The notes below the pieces were generated by a model. That model was not told the DNA's origin. It did not search any database and saw nothing but the letters and a program-made list of their open reading frames with translations. This document shows positions 1 through 10,008 of a stretch of 64,000 nt of DNA, piece by piece (within the stretch, counting starts at the first letter, position 1; every line of letters starts with the position of its first letter). The stretch comes from Magnolia sinica (Eukaryota > Streptophyta > Magnoliopsida > Magnoliales > Magnoliaceae), in contig NC_080584.1 of assembly GCF_029962835.1 (NCBI RefSeq), forward strand, positions 79,202,862-79,266,861, in the 5' to 3' direction. The translations under genes were made by a program, and so were the position numbers.

Positions 1-1
1 G

Positions 2-133
2 TATCATGAATCAGAACATGACGAGAACTCAAGGACGAGTTCTTTTGAAGTGGAGGAGATTGATATAGAGCGGGTCGCGGACAGTTACATGGCCAAGATG
101 GATCAGAAAAGGCCCGGTCGACGACAGAAGTGA
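2..133 (+). pseudogene. 3' end of Ty3/gypsy polyprotein (partial)
   Basis: This is the last 43 codons of a gypsy pol reading frame that enters from the left window edge and stops at TGA (131-133). It matches, residue for residue in most positions, the C-terminus of the minus-strand gypsy element at 9963-10253 (shared core SSFEVEE followed by an ERxADSYxAKMD block). The last 24 or so codons lie inside the 3' LTR that begins at 61, so pol overlaps the LTR, as in the full element further right. The purine-rich stretch directly before the LTR (about 48-59) is the likely polypurine tract. Function is the C-terminal tail after integrase. Only the end of the element is visible, so whether it was intact cannot be judged. 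Confidence 0.8.
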
Positions 134-794
134 TCCAGACCATCGAACCTTAAATCGGGCGTATCTTGCAATCCGGAATGAGTTATCTGACGTAAAATAT
201 ATGATTTTGGGGTAGAATGAGCTACTGAAGCCAACCAACCCCGCGATGTCGGGTTATGCAGTCCAGAATTGTGAAAAACCCCTGGATCGACGGTCGTTTC
301 CCTGTTTTAATTTTGTTTTTACTATAAATAGTAAGTTTTAGTTTGATTATAACCCTCCATCCATTAGGCTTTAGGAGTTGCGCCCAATGTGAAAAGAGCT
401 TAGAATAATTAGGAGAACGGTTTGGTGAAGCCAAATAGGACACTTACTATTTTTGGCCGAAAACCTTGCGCACTATTAGACGTCACGACCGTCTATAAAT
501 AGTAAGTTTACTATTTATAGTAAGTCGCAGATTCTAGGAGTTTGAGTTGTAGTTTGATTCTAATTTCTTTCCCATTGCTTGGTACCCTTATTTAAAAGGT
601 TGTGAACTCGTTTTTATTTATCAGTTAATCAATTTCGAATTTATTAGAATTTATTTCTATTTTCTGCTTTCTTTCCTCGTGGATTCGAGAAGTCTCTGTG
701 AGGAGTCCAGAGAAGCTCCGTGGATTCGGAGTAGTTATCCTCGTCACGTTCATGATTCGGAGTAGTTATCCTCGTCATGTTCATCCCTGCGTCA
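61..794 (+). repeat. 3' LTR of gypsy family A, inserted in an NLR gene
   Basis: The LTR starts TGATATAGAG and ends CTGCGTCA. It aligns over its whole length with the reverse complements of the LTRs at 9283-10008, 14504-15227 and the solo LTR at 16728-17430. It carries a TATA-type palindrome (493-520) and, near its 3' end, a duplicated segment (ATTCGGAGTAGTTATCCTCGTCA-like, about 733-783). The base after 794 is in the middle of an NLR reading frame. The target-site copy on this side should be AATGC (795-799); its partner is outside the window. Confidence 0.85.
493..520 (+). promoter_or_regulatory. TATA-box palindrome in gypsy LTR
   Basis: A perfect inverted repeat has 13-bp arms CTATAAATAGTAA / TTACTATTTATAG and a 2-base spacer, so a TATAAATAG box is presented on both strands. 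The same palindrome is kept in the other family members at 9549-9576, 14769-14796 and 16971-16998, and a further single TATAAATAGTAAG copy lies about 170 bp upstream (near 322-338). It is the best candidate for the LTR core promoter. Promoter function is inferred from the motif and its conservation. Confidence 0.55.
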
Positions 795-1518
795 AATGCC
801 TTGTCAGCAGTCCCACTTCAACCCTGGCAAAGGATGATATTATTCGAACCTTCCTTGGGAATAATAGGAGGTAGAAGAAGCATTCAAGGACAAGATGGGG
901 AGTGAAACAGGCAGCGATGGTGGGAGAAGAAGCGACAGCGACAGCCTCCTCCAGTAACACATCTATGGACAAGTCTTGAAATTCAATGGTCTCCTCCGAT
1001 TCCAACCTGTCGGAGCTAACGTATACAACCTTTGAGTCATATGAAACCGTCTTTGTATTTCTAATATTTGGAACCCCCACATCGTCTAAATAAATGCGTC
1101 GGGTCGCATCTCCTAGTATTAAGAAGAACCTCTGTCCCTTGAGCGATTTATCGATTTCAAACGAGACTTCCATCTGTACATCCTTTTTAAGATCATCGTC
1201 TTCATCGTCACCTTCCTTTATCACCAAGTGCTTTGCAATTTCCCTCTGCACGTTCCGAGGACTCCAATCCTCTTTCGGTAGCTTCACCATTATCTGCACG
1301 TCGAAGAGATCAGATCCCTTCAACTTTCGAGCTGCATACTCCACGATCCTCCATCTTCCAATACCTTTAAACCCCCTGACACAAATGACTCTGATCTTCG
1401 GATTCCTCAAGCATTGCAAGAGCTCTTCCCCGGCACGCTCTACTTCAGCGGGGAAGTTCTCTGGCCCTGTGATAGCCTCTTCTCCTTTTCGGACAACAGA
1501 AACATCTCTTCCAGCCAT
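781..1518 (-). pseudogene. NLR paralogue truncated by LTR insertion
   Basis: The 245-codon frame is the N-terminal part of an NB-ARC/LRR protein related to the complete NLR at 31053-34067; by eye roughly half the residues match (ENFPA, ERAGE, IVEYAARK, DSK, ECFFYLLLF blocks). The nucleotide-binding domain is degenerate: the P-loop reads GFKGIGRWR (residues 49-57) with Arg instead of Lys, and kinase 2 reads LILGD with Gly for the first Asp. The frame breaks off in the winged-helix block (LLTRHL, against WLTRYW in the full gene) because the LTR at 61-794 is inserted there; the last three or four residues and the TGA come from the LTR. The LRR half would lie left of the window. Start Met is chosen because the full gene has its Met at the equivalent place and a splice acceptor lies just upstream in both. 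Confidence 0.8.
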
Positions 1519-1539
1519 GCCTATGAGTCTCTCTTATCT

Positions 1540-1542
1540 CTG
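1540..1542 (-). other. Candidate 3' splice site in NLR 5' UTR
   Basis: On the minus strand the sequence GTATTTTCAG ends 21 bases before the ATG. The full NLR has TTTTTTCAG 14 bases before its ATG (31036-31038). Shared position suggests that both genes have an intron in the 5' UTR. Beyond the acceptor the intron side here is taken up by repeat DNA. Confidence 0.5.
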
Positions 1543-1554
1543 AAAATACGACAG

Positions 1555-1880
1555 CCATTGATTAAGCTGATATTTATGTTTCCCCTTCACATAGGTCCAT
1601 GTGACCTTATGATCAGGTTGGATGGAAAATGGACATCACGGTGAGCCCTAGGAAGATTTCAATGGTAAAAAGTAATTACGGTAGACCTTAGCAAATTTTT
1701 AATGGTCAGCTACCAACAACTACTGTTTCCTATGATGTGGTCCACCTGCTATTTCTATATTCTTCACTTTTTAGATTAAACTCTAAAATAAGCTGAAAAA
1801 ATAGATGGACCGCACGGATATACATTTCATATATTGAGGTGGCCCTACCATCAAGTTCAAGGTCGTTCGCAAATTGCTTG
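1555..1880. repeat. Partial palindromic MITE in the NLR leader region
   Basis: This is half of the dispersed palindromic family (words GATATTTATGTTTCCCCTTCA, GTGGTCCACCTG, AAAATAGATGGAC). The outer left arm is missing, so the copy is truncated next to the NLR splice acceptor. The following stretch to about 2020 has no recognisable gene. Confidence 0.5.
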
Positions 1881-2019
1881 TTCGGTCCCAATCAAGTCGC
1901 GCTCGCGGATCGTTTGCGTTACAGGATTTCTTGCGTCGTGGCTTTTCATTCGTCGATGTCATTGCCCGTCACACCAGCTCACACAACACACTACACACTG
2001 GAGTCTCTCTTTTAAAGAG

Positions 2020-4690
2020 ATTGCCTGAAGCAAAACACAACTTTTGACGTATGGATATTGTCATGGTCTCACTATGATTTGTGTTGGACCTCATAATGAT
2101 TAACGTGCTGGATCCACGGTGTTCATCAAATTTTCCAGATCATTGTAGATCATGGGCCTAAAAACGAGGCACATCCAAATGTCAAGTGGACCACACCACA
2201 GAAAGCATGGGGATTGAACAAACTACTGGTGAAATCTTCCTGGGGCCAACCGTAAGATTTATTTGCCATCTAAACTGTTCGTAAGGTCACATAGAGCTAA
2301 ATGAAGAGAAAACACAAATATCAGCTTGACTGGACTCTTTTGTGGCCCCATGCAGTTTTCAATGGTAGGTATCAATTCCTATTGTTTCCTCTGATGTGGT
2401 CCCTTGATGTGGTCCACTTGATATTTGGATCTACCATATTTTTAGGTTCATATCTTAGACTGATCTGAAAAAATGGATGGGCAATGTGGATCTAAGAAAT
2501 GCATCATTGTGGGGCAATGGAAATTTCACACTTCAATAAATTTGGTTTCTTAGTGTCCGGTACAACACATTCTATGGAGAGAAGAAAATGAAAGTGTTCA
2601 TGTGTGAAACTTTTGTGGGCCACATCATGATTTATGTGTCAGATCCAGAACCAATGGACAATGTGGATCTAAGAAATAAATCATGGTGGGGCCACATAAG
2701 TTACACGTTAAAAGCTGAGGAAAAACCGGTTTATTTTGTGAGCTGGTGCCATGGCGATGACATGAACTGATGAGAAGCCATGATACAGAATTTTCCTGTG
2801 CCTTGCTGACAGACAATCTCTTTACTAGCGTTGATATTGTGTCTTCTCTGTCCTGGTCTCTATGGCCTTATCGACATGTGTGAATCTTGGGGTAGACTCT
2901 AGGAGTTATCTAACGGTGCGTGTCATTATCTCATTTTCGTTTGGTGCGGTCCACCTACGGCCTATGAATCTTTCTTACTCGAGGGAACTGAGAGAACAGG
3001 ATAGAGTGTGTGTATACACACACACACACACACCAGAGAAGAGGAGAACTAGGTTGATGTTTTTACAGATTCAGAGGAAATGAGGATGAGGATTGAGAAC
3101 GAATGAGGAAATGGCTTGATCGAATAGAGACAATGAGACCAGTTTTGTCATTTTGAAAAATATGATTCATTAACCATTTATAGCATCAACGGTATATGAT
3201 GGCTGGCGGCTGGATATCTACAGCGCAAACCGCAACCGTTTTTATTTGAATATGTTGAAAGCACGCGTGCAATGCGTTACATGGGTCCAGCATCCAAGCC
3301 ATCCATCAGGTGGGTGCCACCATTGAACTGATCTACCATATAAATCCAACTAACCATTCATTAATCGTGTCCCACCTGATAAGTAGCCTAATCCAGGCAT
3401 CCACATTCCACACAGTGGGAAACGACTAACGGGAGGTTCCTGCAATCGTCATGCATGTTGGTTTGCCTTGCACACGCTTTTGAACTTATCAAAAACAGAT
3501 TTAGGTTATTAGTCCTAAGAAATTAAGCAAATACGAACAAGAAGAAAAAAAAGAAGCCAGAAATGAGAAGCTCTGGAAAGGGAAGAGCGTACCTAGAGAT
3601 TAATGTTGTTGGCAAAAGGCCTTGGACTCTTAGTGATTCAGGTAGTGAGAGACGGAAGCTAGTTATAAGTCTGGTACATGAGCGTTAGATCCAAGCTGTT
3701 AATCAGGTGGGCTCCACTCAGTTGTGTCCTGAGAGAACAAGGGGACAGGCCTAATGTTAAGAAAAGGGAAAGTGTTTAGGAGAACTTGCCCAAGACTCTT
3801 CTTTAACAACATGTGGACCACATGATAAGTGACCGGGCCTGACTTTCTTTAAGAAAAGATTCACTTTGATACTTTTCTTCCTACCGGCAATAATACAAGT
3901 TACATGCATGCTCCTAATCCAAGACGTTCAAATTATGGGCTCCATCCTTAGATGGGTTATGGTCCTAGAACACTAATTTCTCATGGGCCCCAACGATTCG
4001 TCTAGTGGACTCTTTTTCTTTTTCTTTTTCTTCTTTTGACCTTTTCCTGTGAATGGCCCGGAAATTTCAGGAATAGGAGCTGATTCTATCATCACTACGC
4101 CTCTCCTCTTGTAGAGGCATCTGTAGCATCATGGTTTGGCATGCACTTAGGATCTGGCATTTCTGTGAATGTTCATCACCAGATGAGTGCCGGTTTTGCT
4201 AGCTGGGGCTAGGCTTCGCCGAGGTCGGTGGATCCCTGTCTTTTCGGCCAACCTTGATGTATGTGCCTTACATCCACATCGTCCATCCATTTTAATAGCT
4301 CATTTTAGGGCATTATCCCCAAAATGAAGAAGATCTAAATCTAAGGCGCACCACACCACATGAAACATTGGTGATTAACCATTAGAAATTTCTTGTGGGC
4401 CAAAAAACTTTTGGATCAAGCTGATATTTGTATTTTCCCTTGATCCAGGTCTTTGTGGCCTTATCAACAGGTTGGATGGCAAATAAATATTTGGGTGGCG
4501 CCTAACAATTTTTTATTGCTGGGTATATAATCACCACTTGCTGTGGTGTGGTCCACTTTAGATATGGACATGCTTCATTTTTGGGATCATGCCCTAAAAT
4601 GAGCTGTCAAAACAGATCGACCGTAGATGTAAGGCAAATATATCACCCCTGGTCCTGCAGTTAGGGATCTACTGAAGCTATACCCATATT
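2020..4690. repeat. Tandem unit copy 1 (of three)
   Basis: Landmarks in order are CACAACTTTTGAC (about 2035), two palindromic-MITE cores, TTACACGTTAAAAG (about 2700), GTTGTTGGCAAAAGG (about 3605), GCATTTCTGTGAATGTTCATC (about 4160) and TTAGGGATCTACTGAAGC (about 4662). The same order recurs in copies 2 and 3. Copy 1 has about 880 extra bases (about 2725-3604) between TTAAAAG and GTTGTTGG that the other two copies lack. No coding gene is recognised. A short TG/CA microsatellite sits at 3006-3034. Confidence 0.7.
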
Positions 4691-4719
4691 AATGTAATTG
4701 TGGCCGTTGGTGTGGCCCA

Positions 4720-4723
<4 letters not shown>

Positions 4724-4795
<72 letters not shown>
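4724..4795. repeat. (TA)n microsatellite
   Basis: Nearly pure TA dinucleotide with one interruption (TTTA near 4764). Confidence 0.95.
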
Positions 4796-4797
<2 letters not shown>

Positions 4798-6728
4798 ATT
4801 GGTGGGGTCTACATGTGGATGATTCATTCCATCCATCAGTTTCGCCATGTCAAGGCGGGTCGGATCCGATCAGTTCAAACGTGTTAGATCCGTCGGATCA
4901 GGTCGGATCTTGCCCAGCTCTACATAAAATACATAAAACACACTGAGTTCGTCTTCCAAAGAGATTGCATGTTGAAAAACACAACTTTTGACTTGTGGAT
5001 CTTATCTTGGTGTCACTATGATTTGTGTTAGGCCTCATTATGATTAATGTGTTAGATCCACACTGTTCATCAATTTTTTGAGATCATTGTAGATCATGAA
5101 CCCAAAAAAGAGGCACATCCAAATGTCAAGTGGACTACACCACTGAAAGCATGGGGATTGAACAAACTACTAGTGAAACCTTCCTAAGGCCAACCGTGAG
5201 ATTTATTTGCCATCTAAACTGTTCATAAGGTCGCATAGACCTGAATGAAGGTAAAATACAAATATCAGCTTGATTGGAGTATTTTGTGGCCCAAGCAGTT
5301 TTCAATGGTAGGCATCAATTCCTATGTTTCCTCTGATGTGGTCCACTTGAGATTTAGATCTGCCATATTTTTAGGCTCATATCTTAGGCTAATCTGAAAA
5401 AAAAAAATAAAATGAACGGCCAATGTGGATCTAAGAAATGCATCATCGTGGGGCCATAAAAATTTCACACTTCAAGGAATTTTTCTTGCTTGGTGTGCCG
5501 TACAACACATTATGTGGAGATAAGAAAATGAAAGTATTGATGTGTGAAACTTTTGTTGGCCCCATCATGATCTATGTGTAAAATCCAGTCCACAAGGACA
5601 GTGTGGATCTAAGACATATATCATAATGGGGCTACATAAGTTACACGGTAAAAGTTGTTGGCAAAAGGCTTGGACTCTTAAGTGATTCAGGTAGCGAGAG
5701 AGACGGAAGCTAGTTATAGATAGCTGGTACATTAGCATTAGATCCAAGCTGCTAATCAGGTGGGCTCCACTCAGTTGTGCCCTGAGACAACAAGGGGACA
5801 AGACGAATGTTAAGAAAAGGGGAAGGGTTAAAACTTGTCCAAGACTCTTCTTTAATAACATGTGGGCCACATGATAAGTGACCGGGCCTGACTTTCTTTA
5901 AGAAAAGAGTCTCTTTGATACTTTTCTTCCTACCAGCAATAATACAGGTTACATGCATGTTCCTAATTCAAGACGTTCAAATTATGGGCCCCACCCTTAG
6001 ATGGGTTATTGTCCTAGAACAAGAATTTCTCATAGGCCCAATGATTCGTCTAGTGGACTCTTTTTTTTTTTTCTTTTTTTTTTTTTGACCTTTTCATGTG
6101 AATGGCCCGGAATTTTCAGGAACAGGAGCTGATTCTAGCAAGATTTTTCATCACCTCCTCTTGTAGAGGCATCTGTAGCATCATGGTTTGGCATGCGCTT
6201 AGGATCTGGCATTTCTGTGAATGTTCATCACCAGATGAGTGCCGATTTCGCTAGCTGGGGCACGGCTTCGCCAAGGTTTTCGGCCGACCCTGATGTATTT
6301 GCCTTACATCCACATCATCCATCCATTTTAATAGCTCATTCTAGGGCATTATCCCAAAATGAAGAAGATCTAAATCTAAGGCCCACCACACCACATGAAA
6401 CATTGGTGATTGACCATTAGAAATTTCTTGTGGGCCACAAAAGTTTTGGATCAAGCTGATATTTGTATTTTCCCTTGATCTAGGTCTTTGTGGCCTTATC
6501 AACAGGTTGGATGGCAAATAAATATTTTGGTGGCACCTAAATTTTTTTTATTGTTGGGTATTCAATCACCACTTGTTGTGGTGTGGTCCACTTTAGATAT
6601 GGACATGCATCATTTTTGGGATCATGCCTTAAAATGAGCTGTCAAAATAAATCAACTATAGATAATATGCAAATATATTACCATTGGTCCTAAAGTTAGG
6701 GATCTACTAAAGCTGCAACTAGAATATT

Positions 6729-6832
6729 TAAAAAAAAAAAAAAAAAAAAAAGATGAAGAAGAAGAAGAAAAGAAAAGAAAGAAAGAAAGAAAGACAAAAA
6801 AAGAAAAAAGAAAAAGAAAAATAGAGTAAACT
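6729..6832. repeat. Purine-only tract
   Basis: A run of A followed by GAAGAA and GAAA repeats; about 100 bases with almost no pyrimidine on this strand. Confidence 0.9.
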
Positions 6833-6854
6833 CAAAGCCGTCAGGTGAGCGTTA

Positions 6855-6856
<2 letters not shown>

Positions 6857-6913
<57 letters not shown>
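6857..6913. repeat. (TA)n microsatellite
   Basis: Pure AT dinucleotide run that follows GCGTTAGG. The third tandem unit carries a (TA)n run at the same place (from 15400). Confidence 0.95.
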
Positions 6914-6915
<2 letters not shown>

Positions 6916-7069
6916 ATTGGATTGGCTACTAACTGGAACTCAACTCAATATGCAATCGGATCTGAGTGGGTTTACTCGATCCGACCCGATCTTGGCTTTC
7001 GGTTTAGGTCGGATCGGATTCAATTAGTTCTAAAAAGTCAGATCCGTCAGTTTGGGTTGGATCTTGCCC

Positions 7070-9277
7070 AGCTCTACACAAAACACACTGAGTTCGTCTT
7101 CGAAAGAGGCCGAACTAAGGCCTTCTCAGAGATCCAAGGCTAGAGTTATCCAGAACAAGAGCGCCTCTGATGTATTTAGGGAGATCTAAAGAATTCATGA
7201 AGGTTCTGTCTAGGCATCCCTCACTTGCCAGACTGGCTAAGGCATCCGCCACGGCATTACCTTCCCGAAAGATGTGCATGAAAAGAAGATTTAGGGAATA
7301 CCTTTTGGCAAGAATTTTTCCCATCAGGTACCAGATTTTCCAAGGACAGGCTGGGAGCTGATTCTCTGCCGCTTGGATGACAACTTTGGAGTCTGACTCG
7401 ACTATGACATTGGCCAATCCCAATCTAAAACAAACGTTAATGCCATCATTCATTGCCTGCGCTTCTGCCACCGTGTTTGAAACTGTGCCATAATTCCTGC
7501 AAAAAGCAAAAACCATTTTACCAATGTGGTCCCTACAGACCCCACCTCCACCTCCTTCACCTGGATTATTTCTAGCCGAACTATCTATGTTTAATTTAAG
7601 CCAACCCACAGGTGGCTTACTCCACCTCACAAACAGGGGGGCAGCTCTTGGGACAAGGGATGGGCCCTTAATGTGCAGGGATTGATTGAGGAGAGTGGCT
7701 GCGAATGATGGCCTTTCTTCATTCATAACAGACCGCCCAATCTTTCTCAGCCAGTTGGAGACTTTGGATATGATGGACGGCGACGACATCAAGCGACCTT
7801 CAAACCGCGACAAATTTTTGCTGATCTAGATTTCCCATAAGACAAAACATGGTAGAAGGCCCGTCAAAGTGGAAACTCTAAATTTGAGACTGCCGGCAAC
7901 TGTTCATAAGGTCGTATAGACCTGAATGAAGGGAAAATACAAATATCAGATTGATTGGAGTATTTTGTGGCCCCAAGCAATTTTCAATGATAGGCATCAA
8001 TTCCTATGTTTCCTCTGATGTGGTCCACTTGAGATTTAGATCTGCCATATTTTTAGGCTCATATCTCATACTAATCTGAAAAAAATGAATGGGCAATGTA
8101 GATCTAAGAAATGCATCATTGTGGGGCCATAAAAATTTCAAACTTCAAGGAATTTTCTTGCTTGGTGTGCCGTACAACACATTCTATGGAGAGAAGAAAA
8201 TGAAAGTATTGATGTGTGAAACTTTTGTTGGCCCCATCATGATCTATATGTCAAATCCAGACCAGAAGGACAGTGTGGATCTAAGACATATATCATAATG
8301 GGGCTAAACAAGTTACACGTTAAAAGTTGTTGGCAAAAGGCCTTGGACCCTTGCGTGATTCAGGTAGCGAGAGCCGGAAGCTAGTTATAGATAGCTGGTA
8401 CATGAGCATTAGATCCAAGCTGCTAATCAGGTGGGCTCCATTCGGTTGTCCTGAGACAACAAGGGGGCAAGACGAATGTTTAGAAAAGGGAAAGGGTTTG
8501 GAAAAACTTGTTCAAGACTCTTCGTGGGCCACATGATTAGTGACCGGGCCTAACTTTCTTTAAGAAAATAGTCTCTTTGATACTTTTCTTCCAACCAGCA
8601 ATAATACAAGTTACATGCATGTTCCTAACCTAAGACGGTCAAATTATGGGCTCCACCCTTAGATGGGTTATGGTCCTAGAAGAAGATTTTCTCATGGGCC
8701 CCAACGTTCGTCTATTAGACTCTTTATTTATTTATTTATTTTTGTCCTTTTCCTGTGAATGGCCTGTAATTTTCAGGAACATGAGCTGATTCTAAGTAGC
8801 AAGATTTTTCATCAGTACGCCTCTCCTCTTGTAGAGGCATCCGTAGCATGGTTTGGCATGTGCTTGGGATCTGGCATTTCTGTGAATGTTCATCACCAGA
8901 TGAGTGGTTTTGCTAGCTGGGGCACGGCTTCACCGAGGTCGGTGGATCCCTGTGTTTTTGGCCGACCTTGATGTTTGTGCCTTACATTCACCTTGTCCAT
9001 CCATTTTAATGGCTCATTTTAGGGTATTATCCCAAAAATGAAGCAGATCCAAATCTAAGGTGCACCACACCACATGAAACGTTGGTGATTGGACCATTAG
9101 AAACTTCTTATGGGCCACAAAAGTTTTGGATCAAGCTGATATTCTTATTTTCCCTTGATCCGGGTCTTTGTGGCCTTATCAACAGATTGGATGTGGCAAA
9201 TAAACATTCTGGTGGCACCCAACAATTTTTTATTGTTGGGTATTCAATCACCACTTGTTGTGGTGTGGTCCACTTTA
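7070..9277. repeat. Tandem unit copy 3, left part
   Basis: The unit starts with CACACTGAGTTCGTCTTC (about 7084), is broken by a LINE fragment (7107-7893), resumes at ACTGTTCATAAGGTC and runs through GTTGTTGGCAAAAGG (about 8326) to GTCCACTTTA just before the LTR element. It resumes again at 15233 after that element. Like copy 2 it lacks the 880-bp block, so copies 2 and 3 are closest relatives. Confidence 0.7.
7115..7813 (-). pseudogene. LINE RNase H domain fragment
   Basis: The 232-codon frame carries a plant LINE-type RNase H (RVT_3) domain. The block KPPVGWLKLNIDSS introduces it, and the four acidic positions expected for RNase H are all present: D in NIDSS, E in TVAEAQA, D in ESDSK and D in REGNAVADALA. 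Such domains form the C-terminus of plant L1-like polyproteins and remove RNA from RNA-DNA hybrids. Reverse transcriptase is missing, so this is a 5'-truncated copy. The surrounding insertion (about 7107-7893) replaces part of tandem unit copy 3; no poly(A) run or target-site repeat is obvious. The frame is free of stops, which is unusual for a fragment. A stand-alone RNase H-like host gene is the alternative, less likely given the repeat context. Confidence 0.7.
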
Positions 9278-9282
9278 GATAT
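9278..9282. other. Target-site duplication GATAT (left)
   Basis: GATAT stands directly before the TG of the LTR and again directly after the CA at 15228-15232. The undisturbed site is seen in related repeat copies (for example CTTTAGATATGGACATGC near 4557). Confidence 0.9.
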
Positions 9283-10008
9283 TGATGCAGGGAAGGACGT
9301 GAGGTCGAGCACTGTCTTCTTCAAGAATGATAACTATTCCGAATCCATCGAACTTCACTAGACTCCTCACAAAGACTTCTCAAATCTACGAGGAAAGATA
9401 GCAGGAAAATAGAAATAAATTGTAATAAATTCAAAATTGATTGATAAATGAATAAAAACGAGTTCACAACCCTTTAAATAGGGGTACCAAGCAATGAGAA
9501 AGAAATCAGAATCAAAGTACAACTAAAATTCCTAGAATTCACGACTTACTATAAATAGTAAACTTACTATTTATAGACCGTCGAGATGTCTACTAGTGCG
9601 AAAGGTTTTTGGCCAAAAATAGTAAGTGTCCCATTTGGCTTCACCAACTCGTTCTCCTAATTTTTCTAAGCTCTTTTCACGTTGGACGCAACTCCTAAAG
9701 CCCAACTGATGAAGAGTTATAATTAAACTAAAACTTACTATTTATAGTAAAAATGGAATTAAAATAGGAAAACGACCGTTGATCTGGTGGTATTTCATAA
9801 ATCTGGCTTGGGTAACTCGGCTTAGTGGGGTTGGTTGGCTAAAGTAGCTCGTTTTACCCCAAAATCATATATTTTACGTCTGATAAATCAGTTCAGATTG
9901 CGAGATACGCCCGATTTAAAGTCCAACGGTTCGAATCACTTTTTTCGTCGACCCGGCCTTTTCTAATCCATCTTGGCTATGTAACTATCCGCGATCCTCT
10001 CTACATCA
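9283..10008 (-). repeat. 3' LTR (element orientation) of family A element
   Basis: 726 bp, starts TGATGCAGGG and ends CTACATCA on the plus strand. It holds the conserved TATA palindrome at 9549-9576 and the last 15 codons of pol. Confidence 0.9.

Larger units (their letters stand above)
4925..7106. repeat. Tandem unit copy 2
   Basis: Same landmark order as copy 1: CACACTGAGTTCGTCTTC (about 4940), CACAACTTTTGAC, TTACACGGTAAAAG directly joined to GTTGTTGGCAAAAGG (about 5655), GCATTTCTGTGAATG (about 6210), and the GGTCGGATC-rich tail at 7000-7060 ending GCCCAGCTCTACA. It lacks the 880-bp block of copy 1. Internal simple sequence: A-rich/GAA tract 6729-6832. No gene recognised. Confidence 0.7.

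Noticed and set aside
6845-7027. Open frame coding a long Tyr-Ile repeat; similar frames at 15383-15625, 16080-16319, 17253-17588 and 26172-26510
   Set aside because: They are translations of (TA)n microsatellites with no flanking homology.
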